Part shown: positions 36,196 through 47,959 of the stretch, in pieces | Layout of the letters: every line of letters starts with the position of its first letter | How positions within the stretch are numbered: the first letter of the stretch is position 1 | Source of the DNA: Neoarius graeffei | Taxonomy: Eukaryota; Chordata; Actinopteri; Siluriformes; Ariidae | NCBI RefSeq assembly: GCF_027579695.1 | Contig: NC_083582.1 | Span: 3,218,378-3,282,377 of the forward strand | Reading direction: 5' to 3' | DNA length: 64,000 nt | Position numbers and translations under genes: made by a program | Notes under the pieces: model-generated | What the model was told of the DNA's origin: nothing | Database searches by the model: none | What the model saw: the letters and a program-made list of their open reading frames with translations, nothing else

Positions 36196-37063
36196 GATTT
36201 GTGCAGTGACAATAAAGGCATTCTATTAAATTCAGCACTGTGGTTATAGCAGAGCTCCATACATAAGAGAATATGGTGAAGTATCGACCTGATTTTTTTT
36301 TTTAATGGCTTTTGTGACCACAGGGAACCTGATCATAAGTGCGAGGCAACGTATCTCATAAACGCTTAACCACCGGACAATGAAACTTGTATCTTTATTT
36401 CCATACGATAGATAGGTTTTTATCCAGTGATTATTTTTAATTTGCTTCTTAAAAATAACATCAGATTATTTACTAACACATTACAGAAAATATTCATGAC
36501 AGTTTCATATAAAACTAGTTAAAACAGTTTTATTAGTCCACCAGTGTCGTGGAAGACTGAACCTCAAAAATAGCCAAAAATAGACTTGCACAAAAGAAGT
36601 TGCCCGTAAAAGCACCTTTATTGCCTAGAGAGCATTCTGACGCTGAGCGGGTCTGGACTGCACTGGTGTCTGAACTTCCACTGATAGTTTTTAAAGTCTG
36701 TCCCGCTACTAAGGACCCACCCTAGAACCGCCCCAAAACAAAATGGTGGCTCCTATTAAAATCATTGTAAAAGGACTTTTCTTTGTTTGAACACAAACTT
36801 CTAACTGGCTGCCCAATGCAGACTTTTCACTGGCCAAAGCATACCTTCTGCTAAAATAAAATAAAATAAAACAGAACCACTCATGTTTCCTTCCATATAA
36901 CATTTTAAGGGTTTTACAACACAGTAGCGGGTCTGTGTTTGTCACACAAAGTGCCGTTACAATGATGACAATCAGTGGTGAAGAAATACAAGATGGTCTC
37001 ACTCTCTCACACACACACACACACATACACACACACACACACAATGCTTTAACATTTAAACTC
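36196..37063. other. kcnma1: Intron 1 sequence, no gene
   Basis: No gene or clear transposon is seen. A (CA)n tract with interruptions lies at 37011-37042. Confidence 0.5.
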
Positions 37064-37077
37064 AAATTGTTCTGAGG

Positions 37078-37333
37078 GGAGCGCAGGTGGCCAAGTGGTT
37101 AGAGCGCTTGACCGCTAAGCGAACGATCCCCGGTTCGAGCCTCGGCTTGACGGGGATCTGGGGCTCGCTCCCTGTCCACCCAGCAGTGAATGGGGACCTG
37201 GTGGAAACACTGGGGAAGCTAAGGGCGGCGAGGAAAGGAACTGGCCACCCTACCTCACTATGCCGATGGCCCAAGACGAGTGTGCTCTCTAACAGGCACT
37301 CCCCCAATGTACGAAAATGTATATGTATGTACG
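37078..37333 (+). mobile_element. tRNA-derived SINE, Ser(GCT)-like head
   Basis: It has an A box (TGGCCAAGTGG) and a B box (GGTTCGAGCCT). A loop reading GACCGCTAAGC fits a Ser anticodon GCT in the expected place. The body is unrelated to the Mermaid-like family. A 14-bp duplication AAATTGTTCTGAGG lies at 37064-37077 and 37334-37347. It is a SINE rather than a tRNA gene because of the long body and target duplication. Confidence 0.85.
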
Positions 37334-37416
37334 AAATTGTTCTGAGGCTCAGCTTAATGGAGCCTAGTGTCAGAAAACCTCTGAAGTATAATATCATAAA
37401 TTCAGGCTAAATAATA

Positions 37417-38980
37417 CAACCCCAATTCCAAAAAAGTTGGGATGCTATAAAAACTGTAAATAAAAACAGAATGCAATAATTTGCAAATCATGGAAATCCT
37501 ATATTTCATTGAAAATAGTACAAAGACAACATATCAAATGTTGAAACTGAGAAATTTTATTGTTTTTTGAAAAATATCTGCTCATTTTGAATTTCATGTC
37601 AGCAACACATTTAAAAAAAGTTGGGACAGGGGCATGTTTACTACAGTGTTGCGTCACCTATACTTTTACCAACACTCTGTAAACGTTTGGGAACTGAGGA
37701 GACCAGTTGCTGTAGTTTTGAAAAAGAAATGTTGTCCCATTCTTGCCTGAGATACAGTTTCAGTTGCTCAATAGTTCGGGATCTCCTTTGTCATATTTTG
37801 CGCTTCATAATGCGCCAAATGTTTTAAATGGGAAACAGATCTGGACTGCAGGCAGGCCAGTTTAGCACCTGGACTCTTTTACCACGGAGCCATACAGTTT
37901 TAATATGTGCAGAAAGCGGTTTTGCATTGTCTTGCTGAAAGAAGGAAGGCCTTCCCTGAAAAAGATTTTGTCTGGATGGCAGCATATTGCTCTGAAACGT
38001 GTTTATATCATTCAGCATTAATGATGCCTTCCCAGATTTACAAGCTACCCATGTCATGTGCACTAATGCCCCCTCATACCATCACAGATGCTGAATGCTT
38101 TTGAGCTGTGCACTGATAACAAGCCGGATGGTCCCTCTCCTCTTTAGCCTGGAGGACGTGGTGTCCATGATTTCTAAAAAGAATTTCTACTTTTGATTCG
38201 TCAGACCTAGAAAGAATTTTCTACTTCACCTCAGTCCATCGTAAAAGATCTCAGGCCCAGAGAAGGTGGCGGTGTTTCTGTATATTGTTTATATCTGGTT
38301 TTAACTTGCATTTGTGGATGCAGTAATGAAGTGTTTTCACAGACGATGGTTTTCTGAAGTGTTCCTGAGCCCATACAGTGATTTCCACTACAGACACGTG
38401 TCTGCTTTTAATGCAGTGTCTCCTGAGGGCCTGAAGATCACAGGGATCCAGTGTCAGTTTTCAGCCTTGTCTCTTGCAGACAGAGATTTCTCCAGATTCT
38501 CTCAATCTTTTAATGATATTATGGACCATAGATGATGTGATCCACAAATTCTTTGCAATTTTACACTGAAGAACGTTATTCTTAAATTGTTGCACTGTTT
38601 GCCCACACAGTCTTTCACAGAGCGGTGAACCCCGCCCCATCTTTACTTCTGAGAGACTCCGCCTCTCTGGGATGCTCTTTTTATACCCAGTCATGTTACT
38701 GACCTGTTGCCAATTAACCAAATTAATTTTTTTAAGCATTGCACACCTTTTTCAGCCTTTTGTTGCCCCTGTCCCAACTTGTTCTGAAACGTGTTGTTGA
38801 CCTCAAATTCAAAATGAGCATATATTTTTCAAAAAACAATAAAATTTCTCAGTTTCAACATTTGATCTGTTGTCTTTGTACTATTTTCAATGAAATACAG
38901 AGTTTCCATGATTTTGTAAATCTTCACATTCTGTTTTTATTTATGTTTTACAGTGTCCCAACTCTTTTGGAATTGGGGTT
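37417..38980 (-). mobile_element. Tc1-like transposon, degenerate relative of copies 1 and 2
   Basis: Inverted ends are CAACCCCAATTCCAAAAAAG and CTTTTGGAATTGGGGTT. Inner repeats AAAAAAAGTTGGGACAGGGG and CCCCTGTCCCAACTTGTTC complete the IR/DR layout. The left flank is TA. The family is close to the elements at 5002 and 45451, but older. Confidence 0.88.
37640..38694 (-). pseudogene. Tc1 transposase remnant
   Basis: Starts [20 protein letters not shown] at 38694. It keeps CKIAKNLWITSSMVHNIIKR (helix-turn-helix), FQQDNAKPLSAHIKT and [13 protein letters not shown] in different frames. Several stops and shifts are present. Confidence 0.82.
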
Positions 38981-39033
38981 ATAATTTCTCCATGATTTTT
39001 AGAAAAATATTTTTAGCAAGCTAATACACGTAC

Positions 39034-39035
<2 letters not shown>

Positions 39036-39104
<69 letters not shown>
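39036..39104. repeat. (GT)n(GA)n microsatellite
   Basis: About 27 GT units followed by a short GA run. Confidence 0.9.
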
Positions 39105-39105
<1 letters not shown>

Positions 39106-39372
39106 AACCCATAAAATATTGGAATGAGAGTACTGACTTTCTAAACTGGCTAACAAAGGAACATTCCACAGTCTGACCTACTGACCCTTGTAACATGGAG
39201 CCTGGCACAAAGATAACTGGCCAGAGAACAGAAATCCGAACACATTCTGAAGCTCTAAACAGCAATTTTGAGGTACAAAATAATCCTATACTAACATTTT
39301 GGACAATTGATGGATGTAACCAGACAACTGTTAGAAATATCAAGTTTGCAGCTCTGACCCTTGGAGCTTATA

Positions 39373-40982
39373 CAGTGATGCTTGAAAGTTTGTGAACCCT
39401 TTAGAATGTTCTATATTAATGCATAAATATGACCTAAAACATCATCAGATTTTCACACAAGTCCTAAAAGTAGATAAAGAGAACCCAGTTAAACAAATGA
39501 GACAAAAATATTATACTTGGTCATTTATTTATTGAGGAAAATGATCCAATATTACAGATCTGTGAGTGGCAAAAGAATGTGACCCTTTGCTTTCAGTATC
39601 TGGTGTGACCCCCTTGTGCAGCAATAACTGCAACTAAACGTTTGCGGTAACTGTTGATCAGTCCTGCACACCGGCTTGGAGGAATTTTAGCCCGTTCCTC
39701 CGTACAGAACAGCTTAAACTCTGGGATGTTGGTGGGTTTCCTCACATGAACTGCTCACTTCAGGTCCTTCCACAACATTTCCATTGGATTAAGGTCAGGA
39801 CCTTGACTTGGCCATTCCAAAACATTCACTTTATTCTTCTTGAACCATTCTTTGGTAGAACGACTTGTGTGCTTAGGGTTGTTGTCTTGCTGCATGACCC
39901 ACCTTCTCTTGAGATTCAGTTCATGGACAGATGTCCTGACATTTTCCTTTAGAATTCACTGGTATAATTCAGAATTCATTGTTCCATCAATGATGACAAG
40001 CTGTCCTGGCCCAGATGCAGCAAAACAGGCCCAAACGATGATACTACCACCACCATGTTCCACAGATGGGATAAGGTTCTTATGCTGGAATGCAGTGTTT
40101 TCCTTTCTCCAAACATAACACTTCTCATTTAAACCAAAATGTTCTATTTTGGTCTCATCCGTCCACAAAACATTTTTCCAATAGCCTTCTGGCTTGTCCA
40201 CGTGATCTTTAGCAAACTGCAGACGAGCAGCAATGTTCTTTTTGGAGAGCAGTGGCTTTCTCCTTGCAACCCTGCCATGCACACCATTGTTGTTCAGTGT
40301 TCTCCTGATGGTGGACTCATGAACATTAACATTAGCCAATGTGAGAGAGGCCTTCAGTTGCTTAGAAGTTACCCTGGGGTCCTTTGTGACCTCGCCGACT
40401 ATTACACGCCTTGCTCTTGGAGTGATCTTTGTTGGTCGACCACTCCTGGGGAGGGTAACAATGGTCTTGAATTTCCTCCATTTGTTCACAATCTGTCTGA
40501 CTGTGGATTGGTGGAGTCCAAACTCTTTAGAGATGGTTTTGTAACCTTTTCCAGCCTGATGAGCATCAACAACGCTTTTTCTGAGGTCCTCAGAAATCTC
40601 CTTTGTTCATGCCATGATACACTTCCACAAACATGTGTTGTGAAGATCAGACTTTGATAGATCCCTGTTCTTTAAATAAAACAGGGTGCCCACTCACACC
40701 TGATTGTCATCCCATTGATTGAAAACACCTGACTCTAATTTCACCTTCAAATTAACCTCTAATCCTAGAGGTTCACATACTTTTGCCACTCACAGATATG
40801 TAATATTGGATCATTTTCCTCAATAAATAAATGACCAAGTATAATATTTTTGTCTCATTTGTTTAACTGGGTTCTCTTTATCTACTTTTAGGACTTGTGT
40901 GAAAATCTGATGATGTTTTAGGTCATATTTATACAGAAATATAGAAAATTCTAAAGGGTTCACAAACTTTCAAGCACCACTG
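39373..40982 (-). mobile_element. Tc1-like transposon, near complete
   Basis: Long inverted repeats (CAGTGATGCTTGAAAGTTTG left; complement of CAGTGGTGCTTGAAAGTTTG right) extend about 200 bp, with inner CTTTTGCCACTCACAGAT copies. TA flanks both ends (39371 and 40983). 1610 bp. Confidence 0.93.
39593..40615 (-). pseudogene. Tc1 transposase with three premature stops
   Basis: The frame from ATG 40615 to TGA 39593 is about 340 codons, full family length. It has a helix-turn-helix (GLHQSTVRQIVNKWRK), LWTDETKIEHFG, MQQDNNPKHTSRSTKEWF and LNPMEMLWKDLK (catalytic Asp, Asp, Glu). It ends GGHTRY. The frame is kept but interrupted by TGA at codon 3 (a Trp position), after MNSELYQ and after LWKDLK. The last two replace Arg in relatives, consistent with CGA-to-TGA decay at methylated CpG. 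Confidence 0.88.
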
Positions 40983-40984
40983 TA

Positions 40985-41692
40985 TGTTGCATTCAGACAA
41001 TGTGAAATGGCTGATATTCCAGTACGGGTACTAGACAGAGTAGACCGAGTGTACTGTAGGGTTTGGGACAGTGTGTGTGAGATCCTGAAGGAACAGACTG
41101 GAACAGAATGAGGTGGATGAGTGATGTTAGTAGATTGAGGTGGTATAATTGAGTGCAGGGGTTTATGTGTAGGAGATTAATGACACACTACACATCTGTG
41201 ATTCACCACCTCCTCCTTAATTACAGAGCTACAGCAGTCTCAGCCGTCACGTCTCTGACCTTTACCGTTTTATACATTAAATATTTATTCTCCGTGTACA
41301 TTATGGTGAAGAGGCCAGTGCTGTGATGCCACTTTGCTATATGCTCGCTGTAGTGCTGATGCACTTCCAGGTGCTGCGAGTTTGGTCAAGTGGTGACAGT
41401 GTCTCAGAAGTTTCATGGTCTCGCAGCTCTCCAGCTGAACACTGCTGTGTGCCTTTGTGTCACACCTGCAGTAAGTACAACAAAGCGCACAGGTTTCATT
41501 TCCCGCTGATGTGGAAACCAGGTGAAAATGGATTGTCGCTGTCCAGAGGGAGAACTTTAAAATTAGTCCCCATAGCTGAGTCTGTAGCTGACATTTTAAC
41601 ATAGAGGGTGTTCGAGAGCCAGGATCCGAGACGGGACGGTGACTGTTAAAGAAGGGTGTGGTTCCACAGCTGTGTCATTTCAATGGAGCAAT
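40985..41692. other. kcnma1: Intron 1 sequence, no gene
   Basis: Unique sequence between a Tc1 and a SINE. Open frames of about 100 codons occur on both strands (41285-41604) but neither resembles a known family. Confidence 0.4.
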
Positions 41693-41703
41693 TTCCCAGT
41701 TCC

Positions 41704-42082
41704 GGGCGGCACGGTGGTGTAGTGGTTAGCGCTGTCGCCTCACAGCAAGAAGGTCCGGGTTCGAGCCCCGTGGCCGGCGAGGGCCTTTCTGTGCGGAGTT
41801 TGCATGTTCTCCCCGTGTCCGCGTGGGTTTCCTCCGGGTGCTCCGGTTTCCCCCACAGTCCAAAGACATGCAGGTTAGGTTAACTGGTGACTCTAAATTG
41901 AGCGTAGGTGTGAATGTGAGTGTGAATGGTTGTCTGTGTCTATGTGTCAGCCCTGTGATGACCTGGCGACTTGTCCAGGGTGAACCCCGCCTTTCACCCG
42001 TAGTCAGCTGGGATAGGCTCCAGCTCGCCTGCGACCCTGTAGAAGGATAAAGCGGCTACAGATAATGAGATGAGATGAGAAC
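41704..42082 (+). mobile_element. tRNA-derived SINE, full length
   Basis: Complete Mermaid-like SINE with the 11-bp duplication TTCCCAGTTCC at 41693-41703 and 42083-42093. Confidence 0.93.
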
Positions 42083-42579
42083 TTCCCAGTTCCACTTTCA
42101 GGACCGTGGGTTTGGGGGAGGAGAGAGCCATGTTCTCTGTGTATCTGTTTGTCTCTTGGTCTTTCTGCCTCTCCCTGGGTGTCTGTTTATCCGTCAACCT
42201 GTCTGTCTGTTTTTTGTCCCATCTCTTTGTCTGTCTGTCTCCTTACATGTCTGTGTGAATGTGGAAACATTGATGTTGAGTAATGTACGTTGGAGTGAAG
42301 TGTGTTCCTGTAATTTCCCATCATGCACCAGTCCATCTGTATCTCTCTCATCACCGAGCTCACTGAATATGTACTCAGTGCAGAGAGAAGGAGGAGGAGG
42401 GACGCAACTATCCATACAGTAGTTATTCACTTTTTCATCGTTTTGATGTGTTTATTTCACAGATATCCACTCACCTTGAGTAACTTTTCTATTTTAAGAC
42501 ACAACTGAACTCCTCGCTGTGACGTGAAAACTTTTAAATAGTGATGTATTAATCAAACAAACGTTATATATATTACATA

Positions 42580-44161
42580 CACTTGTGTTCAAAATAATAG
42601 CAGTCCAACACGACTAACCAGATCAATCAGTTTTTGGTGGAAATTATATTACTACATGGCAAATAATTTACCAGTAGGTGTAGTAGAGTCATAGAAAACC
42701 AACAGACCCAACATTCATGATATGCATGCTCCTGAGTCTGTGTAATCGAATAATTAAGTGAAAGGGACGTGTTCAAAATAATAGCAGTGTGGAGTTTAAT
42801 TAGTGAGATCATTCATTCTGTGAAAAAACAGATGTCAGTCAGGTGGCCCTAATTTAAGGATGAAGCCAGCACATGTTGTACATCCATTTCTCTCTGAAAA
42901 CCTGAGAAACATGGGTCGTTCCAGACATTGTTCAGAAGAACAGCGTGCTTTGATTAAAACGTTGATTGGAGAGGTAAAACGTATACTGTAAAGAAGTGCA
43001 GAAAATGATGGGCTGCTCAGCTAAAATGATCTCCAGTGCTTTAAAATGGACAGCAAAGCCAGAGAGACGTGGAAGAAAACAGAAGACTACCATTCGAATG
43101 GATCGAAGAATAGCCAGAATGGCAAAGACTCAGCCAATGATCAGCTCCAGGGTGATCAAAGACGGTCTGAAGTTACCTGTGAGTGCTGTGACAATTAGAA
43201 GATGCCTGTGTGAAGCTAATCTATCGGCAAGAAGCTCCCGCAAAGTTCCACTGTTAAAAAAAAGACGTGCTGAAGAGGATACAATTTGCCAAAGAACACA
43301 TCGACTGGCCTAAAGAGAAATGGAAAAACATTTTGTGGACTGATGAAAGTAAGATTGTTCTTTTTGGGTCCAAGGGCCGCAGACAGTTTTTCAGACGACC
43401 CCCAAACACTGAATTCAAGCCACAGTCCACTCTGAAGACAGTGAAGCATGGTGGAGCAAGCATCATGATATGGGAATGTTTCTCTTACTGTGGTGTTGGG
43501 CCCATTTATCGCATACCAGGGATCATGGATCAGTTTGCATATATCAAAATACTTGAGGAGGTCATGTTGCCTTATGCTGAAGAGGAAATGCCCTTGAAAT
43601 GGGTGTTTCAACAAGACAACGACCCCAAACACACCAGTAAGCGAGCAGCATCAGGGTTCAAGACCAACAAAATGAAAGTTATGGAGTGGCCAGCCCAATC
43701 CCCGGACCTTAATCCGATAGAAAACTTGTGGGGTGACGTCAAAAATGCTGTTTCTGAGGCAAAACCAAGAAATGCAGAGGAATTGTGGAATGTTGTCAAA
43801 TCATCCTGGGCTGGAATACCTGTTCACAGGTGCCAGAAGTTCTCAGAAACCGTGGTTATACAACTAAATATTAGTTTAGTGATTCACAGGAATACTAAAT
43901 CCTTAAGATTTTTTCAGTTTATACAGTAAATATTTGGAGTTTGTAATGAAAAATGCAGACACTGCTATTTTTTTTGAACAGCCCAATGTTCATTTTTCTT
44001 CATTTTCTGTAAAGTAATTAAAATACTGATACATTTTTCTTCATGTTTTGATGTAGAATATAATGTGCATTGTTCCCAATGCATGGAAATAAAAATTATT
44101 ATAAGGATTTTGAGCTTTACTCACGTTTTTAAACACACTGCTATTATTTTGAACACAACTG
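42580..44161 (+). mobile_element. Tc1-like transposon with double inverted repeats
   Basis: Outer repeats read TTGTGTTCAAAATAATAGCA at the left (42583) and its complement at 44133-44158. Inner copies of TGTTCAAAATAATAGCAGTG lie near 42770, with a degenerate one near 43964. TA flanks both ends (42578 and 44162). 1582 bp. Confidence 0.92.
42911..43874 (+). pseudogene. Tc1 transposase, frameshifted and deleted at the C-terminus
   Basis: Starts MGRSRHCSEEQRALIKTLI at 42911. The frame shifts near 42982, then reads [16 protein letters not shown], and shifts again in an A-run near 43258. The catalytic core follows: [29 protein letters not shown] and [15 protein letters not shown] (DD34E). Near 43835 about 40 bp are missing, so the closing RNRGYTTKY is present only in another frame. 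The frame breaks make it non-functional. Confidence 0.88.
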
Positions 44162-44399
44162 TAGCATTTCACAGACGCTTTTATCCAGAGCAATGTAGAA
44201 CGAGTGCAAAAATCAGGTACACAAAGTGCTGAACTTCTAGACAAGAAAGTTCTAGTGCCAACTGAACAAGTGACAGCAATACCAAGTGTAATATTCTGTT
44301 GAAGTACCAATACTCAAACAGCCAAGGAAACAAACCAACCATATAAAGTACAACAAAATAGAGAACTCAAACGGCTAACCCCAGGCTCGACAGCACACA

Positions 44400-45448
44400 G
44401 CCTGGGTTGGTCAGGACCAAAACGCAGTTACACAGTGGGTGGGGAAGAAGGGGAGAGGTGAGTCTTCAGTCTATGCTTGAAGGTGGTCAGGGAGTCAGCA
44501 GTTCTGACCTCAATGGAAAGGTCATTCCACCAACAGGGAACCAGGACAGACAACAGTCTTGAGTAGGCCGGGCAAGAGCGGAGAGGAGGAGGGGCCAGGC
44601 AACCAGTAGTAGCAGAGCGTAGGGATCTGGCTGGTGTGTCAGGGCGAATCAGACTCAGGAGGTATGCTGGCCTTAACCCTTTAAGAACCTGGTAAGCTCA
44701 CACCAATGTCTTAAATTTGACATGAGCTGCAACAGGTAGCCAGTGAAAGGCAGCAAGCAGAGGGGTGACATGGGAAGAGCGAGGGAGGTTATAGACCTTG
44801 TGAGCTGCAGCGTTCTGGATGAGCTACAGGGGTCTGATGGCAGAAGCTGAAAGTCCAGCAAGGAAAGAGTTGCAGTAGTCCAAGTAGGAGAGGATCAGCA
44901 CTTGGACCAGGAGCTGAGTAGAGTAGGTGGTGAGGAAAGGGCAGATCCTTCAGCTGTTTTAGAGGAGGAATCTACACCTCTGGGTCACTGCAATGTTCAC
45001 TGAGGAGAGTTTGTCGTTGAACACGACCCCTAGGTTCTTTGCAGTGAGTGAAGGTGACCTACAGATGTCCCCCAGAATGCTGATGATGTCCAGGGGTGGA
45101 GAGGATGGAGCAGGAATGTAGATTACCTCTGTCTTGCCTGAGTTGAGCTTCAGGTGATGGTTGCCCATCCAGCTCTGGATGTCACACAGGCAAGCAGAGA
45201 TGCGAGCGGAGATCTGTGTTTCAGAAGGAGGAAAAAAGAGAAACCGTTGGGTGTCATCAGCATAGCAGTGGTACGATAGACCATGAGCAGAGATAATCAG
45301 GCCGAGAGGCTGGGTGTAGAGAGAGAAGAGAAGCGGACCAAGGACTGAACCTTGAGGGACACCAGTGGTAAGTGGGTGTGGTGCTGATACAGTACCAGAC
45401 CAGGTAACCTGGAAGTAGTGACCAGAGAGGTAGGACTTGAACCAGTCC
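44400..45448 (-). pseudogene. L2-like reverse transcriptase, C-terminal half
   Basis: Minus-strand translation carries GVPQGSVLGPLLFSLYTQPL, YHCYADDTQ (RT catalytic YADD), HLKLNSGKTEVIYIP and AKNLGVVFNDKLSS. The L2-type C-terminal domain follows. Some frames are broken. Confidence 0.85.
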
Positions 45449-45450
45449 TA

Positions 45451-47048
45451 CAACCCCGATTCCAAAAAAGTTGGGACAAAGTACAAATTGTAAATAAAAA
45501 CGGAATGCAATGATGTGGAAGTTTCAAAATTCCATATTTTATTCAGAATAGAACATAGATGACATATCAAATGTTTAAACTGAGAAAATGTATCATTTAA
45601 AGAGAAAAATTAGGTGATTTAAAATTTCATGACAACTACGCATCTCAAAAAAGTTGGGACAAGGCCATGTTTCCCACTGTGAGACATCCCCTTTTCTCTT
45701 TACAACAGTCTGTAAACGTCTGGGGACTGAGGAGACAAGTTGCTCAAGTTTAGGGAGAGGAATGTTAACCCATTCTTGTCTATTGTAGGATTCTAGTTGC
45801 TCAACTGTCTTAGGTCTTTTTTGTCGTATCTTCCGTTTTATGATGCGCCAAATGTTTTCTATGGGTGAAAGATCTGGACTGCAGGCTGGCCAGTTCAGTA
45901 CCCGGACCCTTCTTCTACGCAGCCATGATGCTGTAATTGATGCAGTATGTGGTTTGGCATTGTCATGTTGGAAAATGCAAGGTCTTCCCTGAAAGAGACG
46001 TCATCTGGATGGGAGCATATGTTGCTCTAGAACCTGGATATACCTTTCAGCATTGATGGTGTCTTTCCAGATGTGTAAGCTGCCCATGCCACACACACTA
46101 ATGCAACCCCATACCATCAGAGATGCAGGCTTCTGAACTGAGCGCTGATAACAACTCGGGTCGTCCTTCTCCTCTTTAGTCCGAATGACACGGCGTCCCT
46201 GATTTCCATAAAGAACTTCACATTTTGATTCGTCTGACCACAGAACAGTTTTCCACTTTGCCACAGTCCATTTTAAATGAGCCTTGGCCCAGAGAAGACG
46301 TCTGCGCTTCTGGATCGTGTTTAGATACGGCTTCTTCTTTGAACTATAGAGTTTTAGCTGGCAACGGCGGATGGCACGGTGAATTGTGTTCACAGATAAT
46401 GTTCTCTGGAAATATTCCTGAGCCCATTTTGTGATTTCCAATACAGAAGCATGCCTGTATGTGATGCAGTGCCGTCTAAGGGCCCGAAGATCACGGGCAC
46501 CCAGTATGGTTTTCCGGCCTTGACCCTTACGCACAGAGATTCTTCCAGATTCTCTGAATCTTTTGATGATATTATGCACTGTAGATGATGATATGTTCAA
46601 ACTCTTTGCAATTTTACACTGTCGAACTCCTTTCTGATATTGCTCCACTATTTGTCGGTGCAGAATTAGGGGGATTGGTGATCCTCTTCCCATCTTTACT
46701 TCCGCTGCCACTCCAAGATGCTCTTTTTATACCCAGTCATGTTAATGACCTATTGCCAATTGACCTAATGAGTTGCAATTTGGTCCTCCAGCTGTTCCTT
46801 TTTTGTACCTTTAACTTTTCCAGCCTCTTATTGCCCCTGTCCCAACTTTTTTGAGATGTGTTGCTGTCATGAAATTTCAAATGAGCCAATATTTGGCATG
46901 AAATTTCAAAATGTCTCACTTTCGACATTTGATATGTTGTCTATGTTCTATTGTGAATACAATATCAGTTTTTGAGATTTGTAAATTATTGCATTCCGTT
47001 TTTATTTACAATTTGTACTTTGTCCCAACTTTTTTGGAATCGGGGTTG
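45451..47048 (-). mobile_element. Tc1-like transposon, copy 2
   Basis: Same family and orientation as 5002-6611 and nearly identical over its length. Ends CAACCCCGATTCCAAAAAAG and complement; TA on both sides (45449 and 47049). 1598 bp. It lies in the RT of an L2 LINE. Confidence 0.95.
45660..46711 (-). pseudogene. Tc1 transposase with a premature stop
   Basis: From MGRGSPIP near 46694 the frame reads through helix-turn-helix and [10 protein letters not shown] to HMLPSR. It then meets TGA at about 46000, where copy 1 has CGA (Arg). Beyond the stop the frame continues with [29 protein letters not shown] and a C-terminus ending near GDVSQWETW. One CpG-type mutation is the main lesion; the poly-A tract is of normal length here. 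A 7-bp deletion also alters the upstream leader. Confidence 0.9.
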
Positions 47049-47285
47049 TACCTCTCTGGTCAATCTGTGGCTGTCCCACAGATCCCTAGAGCTGATAAGG
47101 ATAACAGGAGGTTGGGGTGATCAACAGTGTCAAATGCAGCAGAAAGATCAAGGAGAATCAGAACAGAGGAGAGGGAGGCAGCACGCGCTGCGTGAAGTGT
47201 CTCACTGACGGAGACAAGTGCAGTCTCAGTTGAGTGTCTGGCTTGAAAACCGGACTGGTGAGGATCCAGAAGGTTGTTCTGTGAG
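47049..47285 (-). pseudogene. L2-like reverse transcriptase, N-terminal part
   Basis: Minus-strand translation contains NNLLDPHQSGFQARHSTETA and LILLDLSAAFDTVDHPNLL (Asp of RT motif A). It is the upstream continuation of the fragment at 44400-45448. Confidence 0.85.
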
Positions 47286-47582
47286 AGAAAAGAATAATGT
47301 CATTCTCTGGATTTTTAAAATAAAAGGCTGCAGTGTTGAGTTCTGGACTCTGATTGGTCAGAAGGTGTTGGTTGCTTCTCTATAACGGCAGCTCTGACAA
47401 TAGTGCAGGTTTATATTAAGACACTCGTTTTAATACTCTGCGTGCGTGTCTGCGTTAATTAAAGCCAAGTCCCTTGTGTGGTTCATTAGGAATGTCTGAC
47501 ATTTAACATGAACACCTTCTGCCCTTTAATTTGTGTTATATTTGTTTATGCAGCTCGAGTCTTCTCTTCCTCCAACCTCGTT

Positions 47583-47686
47583 GCTGTGTGTGTGTGTGTG
47601 TGTGTGGGGTCACACCTCAGTCTCTGTGGGAAATACACAGGAGGCTGTAATTAGGACCTTCTTGCACACTGTGGCTTCAGCCCATG

Positions 47687-47719
<33 letters not shown>
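47583..47719. repeat. Two (GT)n microsatellites
   Basis: GT tracts at 47584-47606 and 47691-47719, separated by unique sequence. Confidence 0.9.
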
Positions 47720-47721
<2 letters not shown>

Positions 47722-47752
47722 GCAGAAGTTCTTACTTGTTCCATAAACATTA

Positions 47753-47950
47753 CAGCGCAGTGAAATTCTTCACATATTTCAGCTTGTTAGTAAGTCGGGG
47801 TCTGAGTGCAGGGTCAGCTGTGATGTAACCCCCTGGAGCAGAGCGGGTTAAGGGCGTTGCTTAAGGGCAGGTGTAGGCGGTGCTAGGGCATGAGAACCAC
47901 CCTTCTGATCAGTAACCCAGAATCTTAACTGTTGAGCCACCACAGCCCTA
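47753..47950 (-). mobile_element. tRNA-like SINE, old copy
   Basis: On the minus strand it reads GGGCTGTGGTGGCTCAACAG, then GGGTTACTGATCAGAAGGG and GCCCTTAAGCAACGCCCTTAACC. It ends near GTGAAGAATTTCACTGCGC. This matches a widespread fish SINE architecture. The B box is degenerate. Confidence 0.7.
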
Positions 47951-47959
47951 AACCTCTGT

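Larger units (their letters stand above)
44164..47285 (-). mobile_element. L2-like LINE 3' fragment split by a Tc1
   Basis: 44164-45448 and 47049-47285 are two parts of one minus-strand LINE. The 3' tail has CAGACGCTTTTATCCAGAGC, shared with L2-tailed SINEs. The Tc1 at 45451-47048 splits it cleanly at a TA. Confidence 0.85.

Noticed and set aside
44673-44861. Separate small gene at 44673-44861
   Set aside because: It is the C-terminal part of the L2 reverse transcriptase reading frame.
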